A DNA stretch of 64,000 nucleotides, from assembly GCA_022013695.1 (NCBI GenBank), contig JAKLPS010000007.1, positions 1 to 64,000 on the forward strand, read 5' to 3'. The notes under the pieces were generated by a model. It was given only the letters and a program-made list of their open reading frames with translations, made no database searches and had not been told where the DNA came from. This document shows positions 54,335-63,933 of this stretch, piece after piece. The first letter of the stretch is position 1; each line of letters starts with the position of its first letter. Made by a program: the position numbers and the translations under genes. The DNA is from Weeksellaceae bacterium (GTDB taxonomy: Bacteria > Bacteroidota > Bacteroidia > Flavobacteriales > Weeksellaceae).

Positions 54335-54838
54335 TCAAAATTTCTGATACAAGTAGCGATCCGGATAAGTCAGTTTTTCACTTTTCCGCTCGCCATTGAT
54401 GATGATGTGGATGATATTCATCTGATCATCAAACAAATTATACAAAAAACTGACGGCAACTTCTACTTGTTTTGGGGTCGCGACCGGCTCCGATTCCAAA
54501 TAAATATCGACGCTCTCGCGATCTTCTTCGTAGCCCACATATTTCGGCTTAAGCAATTGATTATCCACTTTTAGCTTGATATATTCCATCGCGTACTGGT
54601 CCAATTCTCTGTTGATTTCTGCGGCGTATTTTTTATCTAAAAAATGAACCGACTGTCCATACTTTTTGTTGAGCGCACTTTCCAAATCATCCATAAAAAA
54701 ACGTCCGGTGACTTCGAATGTCTTTGATTTTGCATTATAATTGAACTCTACGGAACCAACGTGGTAAGGATGTGGAACGAAGGATAGATTATAACTGATA
54801 AATGTTAAAATATAAATAAGAAAAGGCAGTTTTTTCAT
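54335..54838 (-). CDS. DUF6702 family exported protein
   Basis: A 167-residue protein with an N-terminal signal sequence (KLPFLIYILTFISYNLSF) and the block HPYHVGSVEFNYNAKSKTFEV, GRFFMDDLESALNKKYG, typical of the Bacteroidota DUF6702 family. In many genomes this family sits next to HupE/UreJ-like genes, as here, where it is divergent from one 63 bases away. The role is unknown; metal handling is suggested only by the neighbour. Confidence 0.75.
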   Translation of the reverse strand: MKKLPFLIYILTFISYNLSFVPHPYHVGSVEFNYNAKSKTFEVTGRFFMDDLESALNKKYGQSVHFLDKKYAAEINRELDQYAMEYIKLKVDNQLLKPKYVGYEEDRESVDIYLESEPVATPKQVEVAVSFLYNLFDDQMNIIHIIINGERKSEKLTYPDRYLYQKF

Positions 54839-54901
54839 CTTTAGAAAGCAATTGGAATCAAAATTAATGATTATTTTCGTACGATTTTGAGAAATTAAAC
54901 G

Positions 54902-55468
54902 ATGGAGGACTTTCTATTTTATCTGAAGCTGGGCTGGGCGCATATTATTTCTTTGGATGCGCTAGATCATCAGCTGTTCATCTTGGCTTTGATTGCGGCT
55001 TACAGTTTCAAAGATTTCAAAAAGTTATTGATTCTGGTGACGGCTTTTACCGTTGGGCATTGCATCACGCTTGCATTGTCTAGTTTTGACATGATCCGCG
55101 TGAAAAGCAGCTGGATTGAATTCCTGATCCCCTGTACGATTGTGATCACAAGTTTGGATAATATTTTTTTCCGAGGCAGACATTCGTATGCCTATTATTT
55201 TGCTCTGTTTTTCGGCTTGATCCACGGATTGGGATTTGCGAATACAGCCCGGATGATGGTTGCAAAAGAGCAAAGCGTTGCGATTCCATTGTTGGGTTTT
55301 AATGTGGGTTTGGAACTGGGGCAGATTGGTCTGGTGCTTATCATTCTCGTCATCTACTCGATCCTAACCAAACTGACCAAACTGAAGCCAAGAGATTGGT
55401 TGCTCATTTCGTCTTCCGCGGCTGGAGCGATTGCTTTGCAAATGGCCGTGGAGAGAATGCCTTTCTGA
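54902..55468 (+). CDS. HupE/UreJ family membrane protein
   Basis: A 188-residue protein with about six transmembrane helices. LGWAHIISLDALDHQLFILAL contains the family's N-terminal HI-x4-D-HxLF motif, and VTAFTVGHCITLALS plus FFGLIHGLGFAN supply the conserved His residues. Relatives are nickel permease-like proteins near hydrogenase or urease genes; neither is present here, so the metal or other substrate is undefined. Confidence 0.85.
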   Translation: MEDFLFYLKLGWAHIISLDALDHQLFILALIAAYSFKDFKKLLILVTAFTVGHCITLALSSFDMIRVKSSWIEFLIPCTIVITSLDNIFFRGRHSYAYYFALFFGLIHGLGFANTARMMVAKEQSVAIPLLGFNVGLELGQIGLVLIILVIYSILTKLTKLKPRDWLLISSSAAGAIALQMAVERMPF

Positions 55469-55501
55469 ATGATGAGAAATGACTGAAAATACCTAATAAT
55501 C

Positions 55502-55870
55502 CTATTTCAGAGCCTTCCATCGGGGAATGACGGCCACAAGTCCCAGTCCAATGTACAGAAATAGGACAGTAACATCGGAGTATAGAAATGTGCTGAGGAA
55601 ATAATTATGAAGGGCAAAATGGATGGCGACAAAAAGTGGAAAAAGTAGGACGCCCACTTTTCTGAAAAGCAAAATTAGAACCGCACTCAGCATTACCAAA
55701 AGATCTGCTCCAAAGGTGTAATAGAAGAAATTGCCAGGAATGTTGATCGTCCGGTGTAGAGAATACTCTGCATAATCTGTATTGATACTGAGGCAATACA
55801 GCAAAATAATGAGCCCGAAAAATAGATAATAATCTTTGTTGCTTTGGAAGCTTCTGTCGGCTGATTTCAT
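55502..55870 (-). CDS. Four-helix membrane protein of unknown function
   Basis: A 122-residue protein: a short charged N terminus (KSADRSFQSNKDYY) and about four hydrophobic segments (residues 15-30, 47-67, 70-88, 98-114). No conserved motif recognised. It is convergent with the HupE/UreJ gene, 33 bases apart, and downstream of the lrp terminator. Confidence 0.6.
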   Translation of the reverse strand: MKSADRSFQSNKDYYLFFGLIILLYCLSINTDYAEYSLHRTINIPGNFFYYTFGADLLVMLSAVLILLFRKVGVLLFPLFVAIHFALHNYFLSTFLYSDVTVLFLYIGLGLVAVIPRWKALK

Positions 55871-55888
55871 AAGATAAAATTATAAAAA

Positions 55889-55911
55889 AAGAGCTTAACG
55901 AATAAGCTCTT
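55889..55911 (-). terminator. Terminator after the Lrp gene
   Basis: AAGAGCTTA (55889-55897) pairs perfectly with TAAGCTCTT (55903-55911). Read on the minus strand the stem is followed by a run of seven T residues. Confidence 0.85.
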
Positions 55912-55935
55912 ATTATAGAAATTTTTATTAACTAA

Positions 55936-56406
55936 CTATATACTAACCGCATCTATAAGACGGTTCTTATCACTGATATATTCCTCCATAGAGATCATAC
56001 TTTCGGTTCTCATCACATCCTGAATATCGTCGATCTGATAGATGATTTTCTTGGCATCTTCTGTATTTTTTGCTCTCATTTTGCAGAAGATATTATATTT
56101 TCCCGAGGTCACGCTGGCTTCTACCACATTGGGGATCAGCGCCAACTGTTTCAAAACATCCTGAGTATGATTGGATTTGGTAAGCAAGATCCCGATGAAC
56201 GCTGTGAAATTATAATCCAATTTGCCATAATCTATGCTAAGAGAAGATCCCAAAATAATGCCTGCATCTTCCATTTTCTTCACACGTACGTGGATTGTGC
56301 CTGCGGAAACATCCATTTGTTTTGCAATTTCTGTAAACGGCATTCTGGTATTCTCTACTAAGAAATCTAGGATTTTCTTATCGATATCGTCTAATTGATA
56401 GTTCAT
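55936..56406 (-). CDS. Lrp/AsnC-family transcriptional regulator
   Basis: A 156-residue regulator. N-terminal winged helix-turn-helix (DIDKKILDFLVENTRMPFTE, IAKQMDVSAGTIHVRVKKME) and a C-terminal RAM domain (VEASVTSGKYNIFCKMRAKN). Such proteins sense amino acids and regulate their metabolism; target genes are not evident here. It is monocistronic, with its own promoter and terminator. Confidence 0.93.
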   Translation of the reverse strand: MNYQLDDIDKKILDFLVENTRMPFTEIAKQMDVSAGTIHVRVKKMEDAGIILGSSLSIDYGKLDYNFTAFIGILLTKSNHTQDVLKQLALIPNVVEASVTSGKYNIFCKMRAKNTEDAKKIIYQIDDIQDVMRTESMISMEEYISDKNRLIDAVSI

Positions 56407-56447
56407 TGTAAGATTGTTATTTATTTAATATATCTCTAATTTTTTTG

Positions 56448-56477
56448 CAAATTTAGAAAAAATTAATTTACCGCAAA
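56448..56477 (-). promoter_or_regulatory. Promoter of the Lrp gene
   Basis: Minus strand: TTTG (56477-56474), 18 bases, TAAATTTG (56455-56448), both matching consensus. The start codon lies 41 bases downstream. Confidence 0.65.
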
Positions 56478-56533
56478 ACAATTCTTAAAACATTAACAGC
56501 TTTTAACAAAACCAAGCTATGGGCTGGTAATTA

Positions 56534-59500
56534 TCATTTTATCCGCTTCTTTGTTAAAGAATCTTCTTTATTAGGCTCTGCGACCAGGCTATCAGATTTT
56601 ATCTTTTTACGTTTTTTAAACAGTCTGCCAAAGGAATTGAAACTTCGACTGTACACTACTCCGGCGCCATAACTTTGGTTGGCACCAGCCGTTGTGGTAA
56701 GGGTGGTAAGTCCAATATTTGACGGTTTGGAATAAGCCCGGAACAATCTGCTTCCATTGTTGGTGCGGCTCCAGTCATATTCTATGGTTCCCTCTGCGGA
56801 AAGATAATTATTCGTAGCATTATCCACCCTCGTTACGGGCACTCCCAGGCCTGTTTTCAATTTTATTCTGGGAGATAATGCCAAACTGACGCTTGTATTC
56901 GCTCTGTCACTCGTATTGGAATTGGGATCGCCGCTGATATAATCCAAATTGACTTGGAAAGCGCTGCTGATGGTATTGATTACAGAGCCCAACTGTTTGA
57001 ACAGCATATTATACCCAGTATCCTGAGCAGTTTTGGATAGGTTGAACTGCAAGCCGTTCCCATTGGTCACGTTGAAACTATTAAGAACCAAAACAGATCC
57101 AAATTGGATCGTCCGCTCGTCCTTGTTTGTCATTTTTGTCGCTAAGGTTTCTCTCACCTCTGCCGAACCATCGGGCGCCGACACGCCAAACTCTATCTCC
57201 GGTTTCGTGAGGGTATTCGTTATTTTGGTCGAGAGTACAACATTGATGGGTTGTGTAAGCGTCATTCCCAGATATTCTCCTGCATTGGTAATGGGTCTGG
57301 TATAGTTGGCAGTGATATCCAGATCGGGCGTCATAGGATTATCACTCCATCGTATGATACTGTTTTTTGCGATCTGAAATGTCCTATCCAAGATGGCTTT
57401 GGAAACAAAAGTACCGTTATCTACCGTGTACGTTCCGTTCATCGTGATATTGCCGCTTCTTTCCATTCGGAATTTCAGATGTCTGGCTTGGCCTTTGACG
57501 GCGATGCTTCCAACATCATCTCCAACAAGCACATTTACCAATGTTCCGTTATCGACTGTGATGTCGAAATCCATCAGCATATTGGCGCCCGATTTTTTCT
57601 TCTTTTCTACAAAGATGCCACCCTCGCCGTCCCGTTTCAGAAATCTAAGAATTTTGAATTCATCTACTTTGGATTTGGAGGCACTGTTGAATGTAAAAGT
57701 ACTATTATTAAGGACTGCAAGACCGTCATTTGGCGTAGAAATTTCTAATGCGGAAACTGGCCCGCTGACATAGACGTCGCCCTGCCCGTAAACCCTTCCC
57801 CAGAAAAGATCATTATCTTCCTGAGTATTATTAATCACCAGAAGATTGTCTGCCCGCACAATTAAGTTGATTCCCAGGGAGGAAAGCGTTTCGAATTGTA
57901 TGGAACCCGAAATACTCCCTTTGGAGTTGGCTCTCCCATCCTTCATCCCGATATTGTTGAGAAGCGCCAAACCTCGGGAAAGATTGATGACCGTGTCATC
58001 AAATGAATAATCGACTCCGGTAAAAAGCAATTTGAGTCCAAATCCTTTCAAAGCTATATCGCCGCTGTAATCGATATCATTTAATGGACCTGATATTTTG
58101 AGATCTCCCGTTGCTTTTCCACGGAAATTCCCGAAAATTTCTTTCACAAACTGCTGGGTAAATGCGAGATCGAAGTCGTTCATATTCGCATTCACATCCA
58201 GAACGGGAGACGAAGCATTGTTATCAATCGTTCCGGTGACGTCCAAAGTGTTTTTCCCCAAGAATTCTGATGACAGCGCTTGAATACTGAGGTCAAAAAC
58301 ATTGGGCTTTTCGCTTTTGCTAATCTTGGTTACAAGATTTCCCATAGCCTTGCCATTCATAAAAATATCTTGGACATCCAGATCCACCAGCGGTTCCAGA
58401 TTGGCTCCAGATTTTACAATTTTGATCGTTCCATTGGCAATTCCTTTGATATCAATGGGATTTTTGCTGTTTCCTAAAGCCAAAAGCTTAGAAATATCAA
58501 GATTTTTGACTTCTGCATCTGCCGAAAAATCTTTTCCGGATTTGAAGTCCGCTTCTTTAATAAGCAATTCACTTTCATCGGAAAATATCCGCAGATTGTC
58601 TATCAGGAAATCTTTTTCTTTCTTTCTGTAGGTGATAGAATGGTTGAGCTCTGGACTGGTATCTACGCTCCACGCAACATTATTAATCTTAACTGTCGTG
58701 GGCTCAAATCTCAAAACATAATCGCCAGCCGCATTGGTTGTTTGGTTGATATTCACAGCATATTCTTTCATTTGATTATTGGTTTCATCCTCCGGCGTTC
58801 CCAGTTTGAAGGCTGTTCCGATATGAAGAATTTGGCCATTTTCATTATTTGCGGTCAATTTTAGTCCCTGAAAAACGTTATTCCCATATTGTCCTCTTTT
58901 TACAGTGGCAAGTAATTGTTGATTGGCATCGGCCGTATTGACTCTCAAACGCAGACTGTCGACCATCACGCTATCGCTCACTTTATTGAGATCGGGCTGA
59001 TAAGTAGCATCGGTCTCTGCCAGGAATTTTTCGGCTTCCGTCAGTTCCTTTTTGCTGGTCATCATATATTTGATGTTGGCCGCATCAGCGTTCAGAATCA
59101 GATCATTGGTATTCCCGATGTACTTTCCAGAAACTTTGCCGCCATTTTTCAGTTCCAAATCGGGCAGGAAAAACGAAACCAAACCTTGCTGAATATCGAA
59201 ATCAAAATCGAAACTTTGATTGTTATAAGTTTTCTTCGGCGGATTGCCTACCAAGATCTTGTTGATGCTGTTGCCCACCATATTCCCAATATCCGACAAA
59301 TTGAACGGGCCGGAAAGCGTTCCGGTAACAGCTCCGGGCGCATCTATTGACACCATTCTGTTTCCATTTTCAAAAAAGGCTTTAAGTTTGGAATCTGGAA
59401 TCTGAAGTTTCTGTGCCGTGGAATTAAGTGTCAAACCTCTGATCTCGGCATCCAAATTAAGATCATTGAGATTGGTCATCGATAGTTTTCCGGTTATCAC

Positions 59501-61192
59501 GCCACTCGCGGAGTTGGTATCGCCTGCAGAAATTCCAAAATATTTGAGATTCACATACTTGACATCGGCGGCAATGTTGGCGACCAATCGCCGGGTCGAA
59601 AAATCAACCATCCCTTTGAAAGTCCCTTTGGCATTCGGATCGTTGGCAACAATGCTTCCTGTGAATCTTTTCTTGTTAAGAACCCCTTCGATGGCAATAT
59701 TGTTGAGATTTTTGCCCATAAGGTCGATGTGAGCAACGTCGGATTTAGTCTTGACGTACATTGTATTGACATCGAAACCTTCACCTTGAACATCAAATTT
59801 TCCCGAAATCAATCCAACCTGTCTGCTATTTGTAAGAGCCGTCACATTGAGGTCTTTTACTTCTACATAACCTTTGTATTTTGGTCGTTTTGTGCTGTAA
59901 TCCACGAGGTTGAAATCCGTCATTTTTGCCTGCCCTATGCCGGTAATCACTTGGCCGCTCGCAAGAATTTGTTTTGGAGTCACCTTTGCCGAGCCATTGT
60001 ATTTCATCCGTCCAAAATCATCCGCAAAATTTCCCATTTTGGAAGCAATAAATTTCGGAAGCGATGCCTTCAAAGCTTTATAATTGAAGTCAGCCGAAAT
60101 ATTTTTACTTTCGATGAATAATTTTTTATCGATAACGCCCCATAATTTCAGGTTTTTGGTGTTTAGGTTGACATCTTGCGAGCGGATCAGGAAATTATTA
60201 AGGGCAAAATCGTTGAGCGGTCCCGCCATAGTTCCCGAGATATTGATCGGTGTATAATTGTCCCAGTCGGTCACAAAATAACTGAGGTCATAGCCGCTAA
60301 TCTGGCTTCCCGGAATGATTTTCAGATCCCATTTCACTTTTCTGCCAAAATCGGCAAATTTGGTTTTTGGATCCAGATTCATTATGGCCTCGCCTTGCAG
60401 TAGCGAATGATCTGTATTGATGGTAAGTTCTGCAAATTTCAGGTGCTCTTTTGTCAGTTCAAAACTGGTAGAAAAGGTTTCCACAAAATGTTCTTTCCCA
60501 TATCGTTTTGTAATGAAGCTAAAGTTTCTGATATCGGCAAAAACATCGGGACCCTCCACTTTCAGAGAAGTAACGTGGAGATTCACTTTCCTCGCATCGA
60601 GCCATCTACCCGCTTCTCCGGGACTATTTTCATTGACGATCGTAGAGATGCCGTTGATGAGATCGATTTTCATTTTCATCTGGAACTTCGGCTTGTTGGG
60701 ATCGCGCGGTTTTCCGTCATCAAAATTGTCTACATATCGGATAAAATTACTGATGCTGTCGCCTTTGTACGTGATGACCCTGACAATCGGGTCGATCATC
60801 GTGGCTTGATTGAATTTGATATCTCTTGTGTTAAATGCCAACGCGAACCAATCCGAACCCACGCGCACTTCCCGTGCTTTTACGAATTCGTAGCCTTTAT
60901 AATCTTTCAAAACCAAGCCTTTGATCGTGACATCACCAAAAAAATTGACCTCAATATCTTGCAAAGACATTCCCATTTTAAGATCCTTATTCAGGAAATC
61001 GATTGCTTGATCGGCAATATAGCGCTTGGTAACCGGCAGATTGATAGCAATGAGAACAACAGCCAACAGACCCAAAATGCCAAAGAAAAGATAATTGAGA
61101 ATCCTCCAGAAGAGTGGCGTTCGCTTCTTCTTGCCGGTCTCATTGACATTGGGAACTTCGCTCGTTGTGTTTTTATTTTCTAAATTTGCCAT
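56534..61192 (-). CDS. tamB: TamB-like translocation and assembly protein
   Basis: A 1,552-residue protein anchored by one N-terminal helix (about residues 29-50, ILNYLFFGILGLLAVVLIAI), followed by a very long repetitive beta-helical region of AsmA/DUF490 type and a C-terminal TamB domain (YTRPITNAGEYLGMTLTQPI, FGVSAPDGSAEVRE, TKMTNKDERTIQFGSVLVLN). It spans the periplasm and helps deliver outer-membrane proteins or phospholipids. Length is typical of Bacteroidota TamB. Its ATG is only five bases from the ATG of the divergent tsaD. Confidence 0.9.
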   Translation of the reverse strand: MANLENKNTTSEVPNVNETGKKKRTPLFWRILNYLFFGILGLLAVVLIAINLPVTKRYIADQAIDFLNKDLKMGMSLQDIEVNFFGDVTIKGLVLKDYKGYEFVKAREVRVGSDWFALAFNTRDIKFNQATMIDPIVRVITYKGDSISNFIRYVDNFDDGKPRDPNKPKFQMKMKIDLINGISTIVNENSPGEAGRWLDARKVNLHVTSLKVEGPDVFADIRNFSFITKRYGKEHFVETFSTSFELTKEHLKFAELTINTDHSLLQGEAIMNLDPKTKFADFGRKVKWDLKIIPGSQISGYDLSYFVTDWDNYTPINISGTMAGPLNDFALNNFLIRSQDVNLNTKNLKLWGVIDKKLFIESKNISADFNYKALKASLPKFIASKMGNFADDFGRMKYNGSAKVTPKQILASGQVITGIGQAKMTDFNLVDYSTKRPKYKGYVEVKDLNVTALTNSRQVGLISGKFDVQGEGFDVNTMYVKTKSDVAHIDLMGKNLNNIAIEGVLNKKRFTGSIVANDPNAKGTFKGMVDFSTRRLVANIAADVKYVNLKYFGISAGDTNSASGVITGKLSMTNLNDLNLDAEIRGLTLNSTAQKLQIPDSKLKAFFENGNRMVSIDAPGAVTGTLSGPFNLSDIGNMVGNSINKILVGNPPKKTYNNQSFDFDFDIQQGLVSFFLPDLELKNGGKVSGKYIGNTNDLILNADAANIKYMMTSKKELTEAEKFLAETDATYQPDLNKVSDSVMVDSLRLRVNTADANQQLLATVKRGQYGNNVFQGLKLTANNENGQILHIGTAFKLGTPEDETNNQMKEYAVNINQTTNAAGDYVLRFEPTTVKINNVAWSVDTSPELNHSITYRKKEKDFLIDNLRIFSDESELLIKEADFKSGKDFSADAEVKNLDISKLLALGNSKNPIDIKGIANGTIKIVKSGANLEPLVDLDVQDIFMNGKAMGNLVTKISKSEKPNVFDLSIQALSSEFLGKNTLDVTGTIDNNASSPVLDVNANMNDFDLAFTQQFVKEIFGNFRGKATGDLKISGPLNDIDYSGDIALKGFGLKLLFTGVDYSFDDTVINLSRGLALLNNIGMKDGRANSKGSISGSIQFETLSSLGINLIVRADNLLVINNTQEDNDLFWGRVYGQGDVYVSGPVSALEISTPNDGLAVLNNSTFTFNSASKSKVDEFKILRFLKRDGEGGIFVEKKKKSGANMLMDFDITVDNGTLVNVLVGDDVGSIAVKGQARHLKFRMERSGNITMNGTYTVDNGTFVSKAILDRTFQIAKNSIIRWSDNPMTPDLDITANYTRPITNAGEYLGMTLTQPINVVLSTKITNTLTKPEIEFGVSAPDGSAEVRETLATKMTNKDERTIQFGSVLVLNSFNVTNGNGLQFNLSKTAQDTGYNMLFKQLGSVINTISSAFQVNLDYISGDPNSNTSDRANTSVSLALSPRIKLKTGLGVPVTRVDNATNNYLSAEGTIEYDWSRTNNGSRLFRAYSKPSNIGLTTLTTTAGANQSYGAGVVYSRSFNSFGRLFKKRKKIKSDSLVAEPNKEDSLTKKRIK
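61181..61188 (+). promoter_or_regulatory. Promoter -7 element for tsaD, inside tamB
   Basis: TAAATTTG matches TAnnTTTG, lies within the first codons of the divergent tamB gene and ends nine bases before the tsaD ATG. The -33 position is not convincing (TTG only 13 bases upstream). Confidence 0.4.
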
Positions 61193-61197
61193 CTATT

Positions 61198-62214
61198 ATG
61201 AGTGCATCAATTATTTTGGGTATCGAGTCTTCTTGCGACGACACCTCGGCGGCCATCATCTGCGGCAGCAAAATCCTGTCCAACATTGCTGCTAATCAGG
61301 AAATCCATAACGAGTATGGCGGTGTGGTTCCCGAGTTGGCTTCCAGAGCGCATCAGCAAAACATCATCCCCGTGGTGGAAAAAGCATTTTCCAAAGCAAA
61401 TATACAACAAAATGAGATTTGCGCGATTGGTTTCACCCGCGGTCCGGGACTTCTCGGATCTTTGCTCGTCGGAACTTCTTTTGCAAAATCTCTAGCGATG
61501 AGTCTGGACGTTCCTTTGATAGAAGTGAATCACCTGCAGGCGCACATTTTGGCGCATTTTATTGATGATGCCAATCCCATTCCACCGCCGTTCCCATTTC
61601 TTTGTTTGACAGTTTCGGGCGGACATACGATGATTGTTTTGGTAAAAGATTATTTCGAGATGGAAATTATCGGAAAAACCATCGACGACGCGGCAGGCGA
61701 AGCCTTTGACAAAATTGGAAAAATCTTTGACCTCGATTATCCTGCCGGCCCCATCATCGATAAATTGGCAAAAGAAGGCAATCCAGATGCTTTCCAATTC
61801 AACAAACCGAAAATGGAAGGCTATGATTATTCTTTCAGTGGCATCAAGACTTCGGTGTTGTATTTTATTCAGAAGGAAGTGCGGAAAAATCCGGATTTCA
61901 TCAAGGAAAATCTGAACGACCTTTGTGCCTCAGTTCAGAAATCAATTATTGAAATCTTAATGGATAAATTGGAAAAAGCGGCCAACGATCTTCATATAAA
62001 AAATGTTGCCATTGCAGGCGGCGTTTCGGCCAATTCTGCGCTAAGAAAAGCCATGGAAATGAATCAGGATAGACTCGGCTGGAACATCTTCATCCCAAAA
62101 TTCGAATACACGACGGATAATGCGGCGATGATTGCAATGGTTGCCAAACTGAAGTATGAACGTGGCGAGTTTACGGATATTAGAACGACGGCGACAGCGA
62201 AATATGATTTGTAA
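61198..62214 (+). CDS. tsaD: tRNA N6-adenosine threonylcarbamoyltransferase TsaD
   Basis: A 338-residue ASKHA-fold enzyme that transfers the threonylcarbamoyl group to A37 of tRNAs reading ANN codons. ILGIESSCDDTSAAII opens the protein; the metal-binding NHLQAHILAHF, FLCLTVSGGHTMIV, DDAAGEAFDKIGKI and GGVSANSALRKAM follow in order. ATG 61198 is the conserved start; an upstream one would lie within tamB. Essential in most bacteria. Confidence 0.96.
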   Translation: MSASIILGIESSCDDTSAAIICGSKILSNIAANQEIHNEYGGVVPELASRAHQQNIIPVVEKAFSKANIQQNEICAIGFTRGPGLLGSLLVGTSFAKSLAMSLDVPLIEVNHLQAHILAHFIDDANPIPPPFPFLCLTVSGGHTMIVLVKDYFEMEIIGKTIDDAAGEAFDKIGKIFDLDYPAGPIIDKLAKEGNPDAFQFNKPKMEGYDYSFSGIKTSVLYFIQKEVRKNPDFIKENLNDLCASVQKSIIEILMDKLEKAANDLHIKNVAIAGGVSANSALRKAMEMNQDRLGWNIFIPKFEYTTDNAAMIAMVAKLKYERGEFTDIRTTATAKYDL

Positions 62215-62315
62215 AACCGGTTTAAAATGGCGGCATATTTGCAGAACCGTAAAAAAGTGCAACACTTAGTGACTATTCAGATTTTTAAAACTTACATCTA
62301 CACAACTTCAAAATT

Positions 62316-63197
62316 ATGGCTTCAGGATTCTTCGCCATCTTAGACGACATTGCCTCATTGATGGACGATATCGCAGTGACCAGCAAAATTGCAACACAAA
62401 AAACAGCCGGAATCTTGGGCGACGACCTGGCAGTCAATGCCAAGAAAGCCACCGGCTTCGTCTCTTCCCGAGAATTGCCCGTTCTTTGGGCCATTACCAA
62501 AGGCTCCTTTGTCAATAAGCTGATTATCCTGCCCATCATTTTTCTGCTCAATTATTTTTTTCCCGAGGCCATCAAAGTGATTCTGGTTTTAGGCGGTATT
62601 TACCTGGCTTACGAAGGCATGGAAAAGATTGTGGAATTTATTTTTCACCGAAACAAAAAAGAAAAGGTAGCCACCGTGGAAGACACGGCAGGAACGGACG
62701 AAGCCAATTCTGAAAAAACCAAAATCAGTTCTGCCATCAGAACCGATTTTATACTTTCTCTGGAAATCGTCATCATCGCACTTGGCACCGTGATAGAGGA
62801 ACAGCACCCTCTGCTGGTGCAGATTTTGACGGTAACACTGGTCTCATTCGCAGCAACGGTGGGCGTGTATGGTATCGTGGCTTTGATCGTCAGGATGGAC
62901 GACACGGGTCTTTTCCTCATAAAAAAATCCGAAAACAAAGGTTTCTTTACCGGATTGGGACGGATATTAGTCAGTGCATTACCCGTTGTGATCAAACTTT
63001 TAAGTATAATTGGCACTGTGGCTTTGCTTTTGGTATCCGGTAATATTTTTGTTCACAACATCGATTACATCCATCATTTGATACCGGGAAACATTCCTAC
63101 ATTACTCGCAGACTTAGCTCTGGGAATAGTGTTTGGCTCGGTAGCTGTGCTATTGATGACGGTTGGGAAGAAATTACTTTCTTTGTTTAAGAAATAA
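62316..63197 (+). CDS. DUF808 (YedI-like) inner-membrane protein
   Basis: A 293-residue membrane protein. The opening MASGFFAILDDIASLMDDIA, then AVTSKIATQKTAGILGDDLA and VNAKKATGF, is the conserved signature of the DUF808 family. About seven transmembrane helices follow, with a cytosolic charged loop near residues 110-140. Function unknown. It is spaced about 100 bases from tsaD and 21 bases from rsmE, so it may share a transcript with rsmE. Confidence 0.88.
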   Translation: MASGFFAILDDIASLMDDIAVTSKIATQKTAGILGDDLAVNAKKATGFVSSRELPVLWAITKGSFVNKLIILPIIFLLNYFFPEAIKVILVLGGIYLAYEGMEKIVEFIFHRNKKEKVATVEDTAGTDEANSEKTKISSAIRTDFILSLEIVIIALGTVIEEQHPLLVQILTVTLVSFAATVGVYGIVALIVRMDDTGLFLIKKSENKGFFTGLGRILVSALPVVIKLLSIIGTVALLLVSGNIFVHNIDYIHHLIPGNIPTLLADLALGIVFGSVAVLLMTVGKKLLSLFKK

Positions 63198-63218
63198 AAA
63201 CTGCAAGAAAAATACTGG

Positions 63219-63914
63219 ATGATGAAACTTTTCTTTGGACAGATCTTTCCCGAAATTTCAATTGATAGTGATGAGCAGCAGCACATCGCAAAAGTCCTGA
63301 GAATGCGGGAAGGCGAAGAGATTTACCTGACAGACGGAAACGGAAACCTTGCCAAAGGAACTCTCATTTTCGAAGGCAAAAAAGTGACGCTCAATGTTTC
63401 TGAAATCCAAGAAAACCTGCCTGACTTTTCGCCAAAACTTCACATCGCCATTGCACCTACAAAAAACATAGACCGCATCGAATTCTTCGTAGAAAAAGCC
63501 GTAGAAATGGGAATTTCGGAAATCAGTTTTATCCTTACCGAGCAAACAGAACGCAAAAATATCAGCATCGACAAACTGAGAAAACAAGCAATTGGTGCTT
63601 CCAAGCAAAGTCTGCGTTCTCATTTTCCAAAGATTAATGACCTTCAGAAATTTTCTGAGTTTATGAAAAATTTGGATTCAGAAAATACTTTCGTAGCGCA
63701 TTGTAATGAAAACCTGGAAAGAACCTCACTTAATAATATTCCAACAATAGACAATTACACATTCCTGATTGGTCCGGAAGGCGATTTTTCGGATAAGGAA
63801 ATTCAATTATTGGCAGAGAAAGGTATCAAAGCAGTTTCGCTTGGAAATCAAAGACTTCGAACAGAAACAGCAGGCATTTTTGTTGCGGCGTGGAATTACG
63901 ATAAGATGTTTTAA
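63219..63914 (+). CDS. rsmE: 16S rRNA (uracil1498-N3)-methyltransferase RsmE
   Basis: A 231-residue SPOUT-class methyltransferase acting on U1498 of 16S rRNA. The N-terminal PUA-like domain (QQHIAKVLRMREGEEIYLTD), AIAPTKNIDRIEFFVEKAVE, LTEQTERKN, and the knotted SAM site FLIGPEGDFSDKEI with LGNQRLRTETAG are present. Two adjacent ATG codons compete as start (63219, 63222). Length complete. Confidence 0.93.
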   Translation: MMKLFFGQIFPEISIDSDEQQHIAKVLRMREGEEIYLTDGNGNLAKGTLIFEGKKVTLNVSEIQENLPDFSPKLHIAIAPTKNIDRIEFFVEKAVEMGISEISFILTEQTERKNISIDKLRKQAIGASKQSLRSHFPKINDLQKFSEFMKNLDSENTFVAHCNENLERTSLNNIPTIDNYTFLIGPEGDFSDKEIQLLAEKGIKAVSLGNQRLRTETAGIFVAAWNYDKMF

Positions 63915-63933
63915 ATTTTACTAAATTTCCCAA

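Noticed and set aside
60407-61183. A 258-codon plus-strand frame opposite tamB
   Set aside because: Antisense to a strongly supported TamB protein; its composition is that of a reverse-complement shadow.
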